A DNA stretch of 64,000 bases. Origin: Paenibacillus sp. Soil750 (lineage in GTDB: Bacteria > Bacillota > Bacilli > Paenibacillales > NBRC-103111). The notes under the pieces were generated by a model. It had not been told where the DNA came from. It saw only the letters and a list, made by a program, of their open reading frames with translations, and did no database searches. The stretch spans positions 310,001-374,000 of the forward strand of contig NZ_LMSD01000001.1 of NCBI RefSeq assembly GCF_001428045.1, in the 5' to 3' direction. This document shows positions 63,941 through 64,000 of the stretch, piece after piece. Position 1 is the first letter of the stretch; every line of letters begins with the position of its first letter. A program made the position numbers and the translations under genes.

Positions 63941-64000
63941 ATGGCAATTATTTGGCTTAACTTAGTCGTTGTCTATCTCGCATCTTACTTTTCCAGACAC
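63941..64000 (+). CDS. EpsG-like polysaccharide polymerase, 3' truncated by window
   Basis: Only the first 20 codons are seen: MAIIWLNLVVVYLASYFSRH, an N-terminal membrane helix like that of EpsG/Wzy-type polymerases. GAAAGGAACC is the ribosome site. The order epsC-galU-GT-GT-GT-epsG fits the B. subtilis eps operon. The rest lies outside the window. Confidence 0.65.
   Translation, partial: MAIIWLNLVVVYLASYFSRH

Noticed and set aside
1..64000. tRNA or rRNA genes
   Set aside because: No cloverleaf or rRNA-like sequence was recognised on either strand by eye; a tRNA scan would settle it.

Overview
The window reads as a low-to-mid GC Gram-positive endospore former, most likely Paenibacillus or a close relative. 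The grounds are strong Shine-Dalgarno sites with frequent GTG/TTG starts, a ydaO-class c-di-AMP riboswitch, a Kdp/KimA potassium locus, paeninodin-type lasso peptide genes, a probable sigma-K promoter before a collagen-like protein, and a Bacillus-like eps locus with GTTCTTT-type (SinR-like) palindromes and an EAR/epsC RNA candidate. This assignment is inferred from gene content; there is no rRNA here to confirm it.

Layout. (1) 1-3282: tail of a polysaccharide operon (DUF2304, small EamA-type membrane protein, FemAB/GNAT-like protein, methyltransferase, DUF3473-type polysaccharide deacetylase). (2) 3399-5195: adenine deaminase. (3) 5340-18627: a potassium region with a KimA-type permease, a c-di-AMP riboswitch plus intrinsic terminator before an unknown gene, an E. 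coli-like KdpE box, small ORFs, kdpF-A-B-C, and a split regulatory system: a tandem-duplicated KdpD sensor domain protein, a separate KdpD-C histidine kinase, and KdpE. (4) 18883-19620 (-): collagen-like, probably spore-surface protein. (5) 19858-21194: HD-GYP phosphodiesterase coupled to a lone LuxR HTH protein. (6) 21408-30466: one long operon starting with Wzz, BY-kinase, a HlyD-like lipoprotein and a secreted protein, then an unusual RiPP-like set (His/Gly/Asn-rich precursor, HPr-kinase-like kinase, PqqD/RRE protein, S26-type peptidase, ABC exporter, nucleotidyltransferase). (7) 30611-37791: lasso operon with macrocyclase, two paeninodin-like precursors, kinase, PqqD/B1, B2 peptidase, ABC exporter and nucleotidyltransferase. 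(8) 37937-57589: exopolysaccharide genes (glycosyltransferases, pyruvyltransferase, GH105-like hydrolase, flippase, acyltransferases) and phage-tailspike-like beta-helix proteins. (9) 57590-64000: regulatory leader, then epsC-like dehydratase, galU, glycosyltransferases and the start of an epsG-like gene.

How it fits together. The potassium genes are under two visible inputs, c-di-AMP (riboswitch) and KdpE. The biofilm side is tied together by a 16-bp palindrome, GTTCTTTATAAAGAAC and variants, at four promoters: the lasso operon, the exopolysaccharide operon, the acyltransferase gene and the epsC operon. At two of them it exactly fills the 17-bp spacer between perfect -35 and -10 boxes. This suggests that one SinR/SlrR-like repressor coordinates matrix polysaccharide and peptide production.

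The strongest candidate for an undescribed system is 25898-30466. It has the gene order of the neighbouring lasso cluster but no macrocyclase and no B2 peptidase. Its precursor keeps the YxxPxV recognition motif but has no acidic residue after the leader with which to close a lasso ring, and an S26-type peptidase sits in the B2 position.
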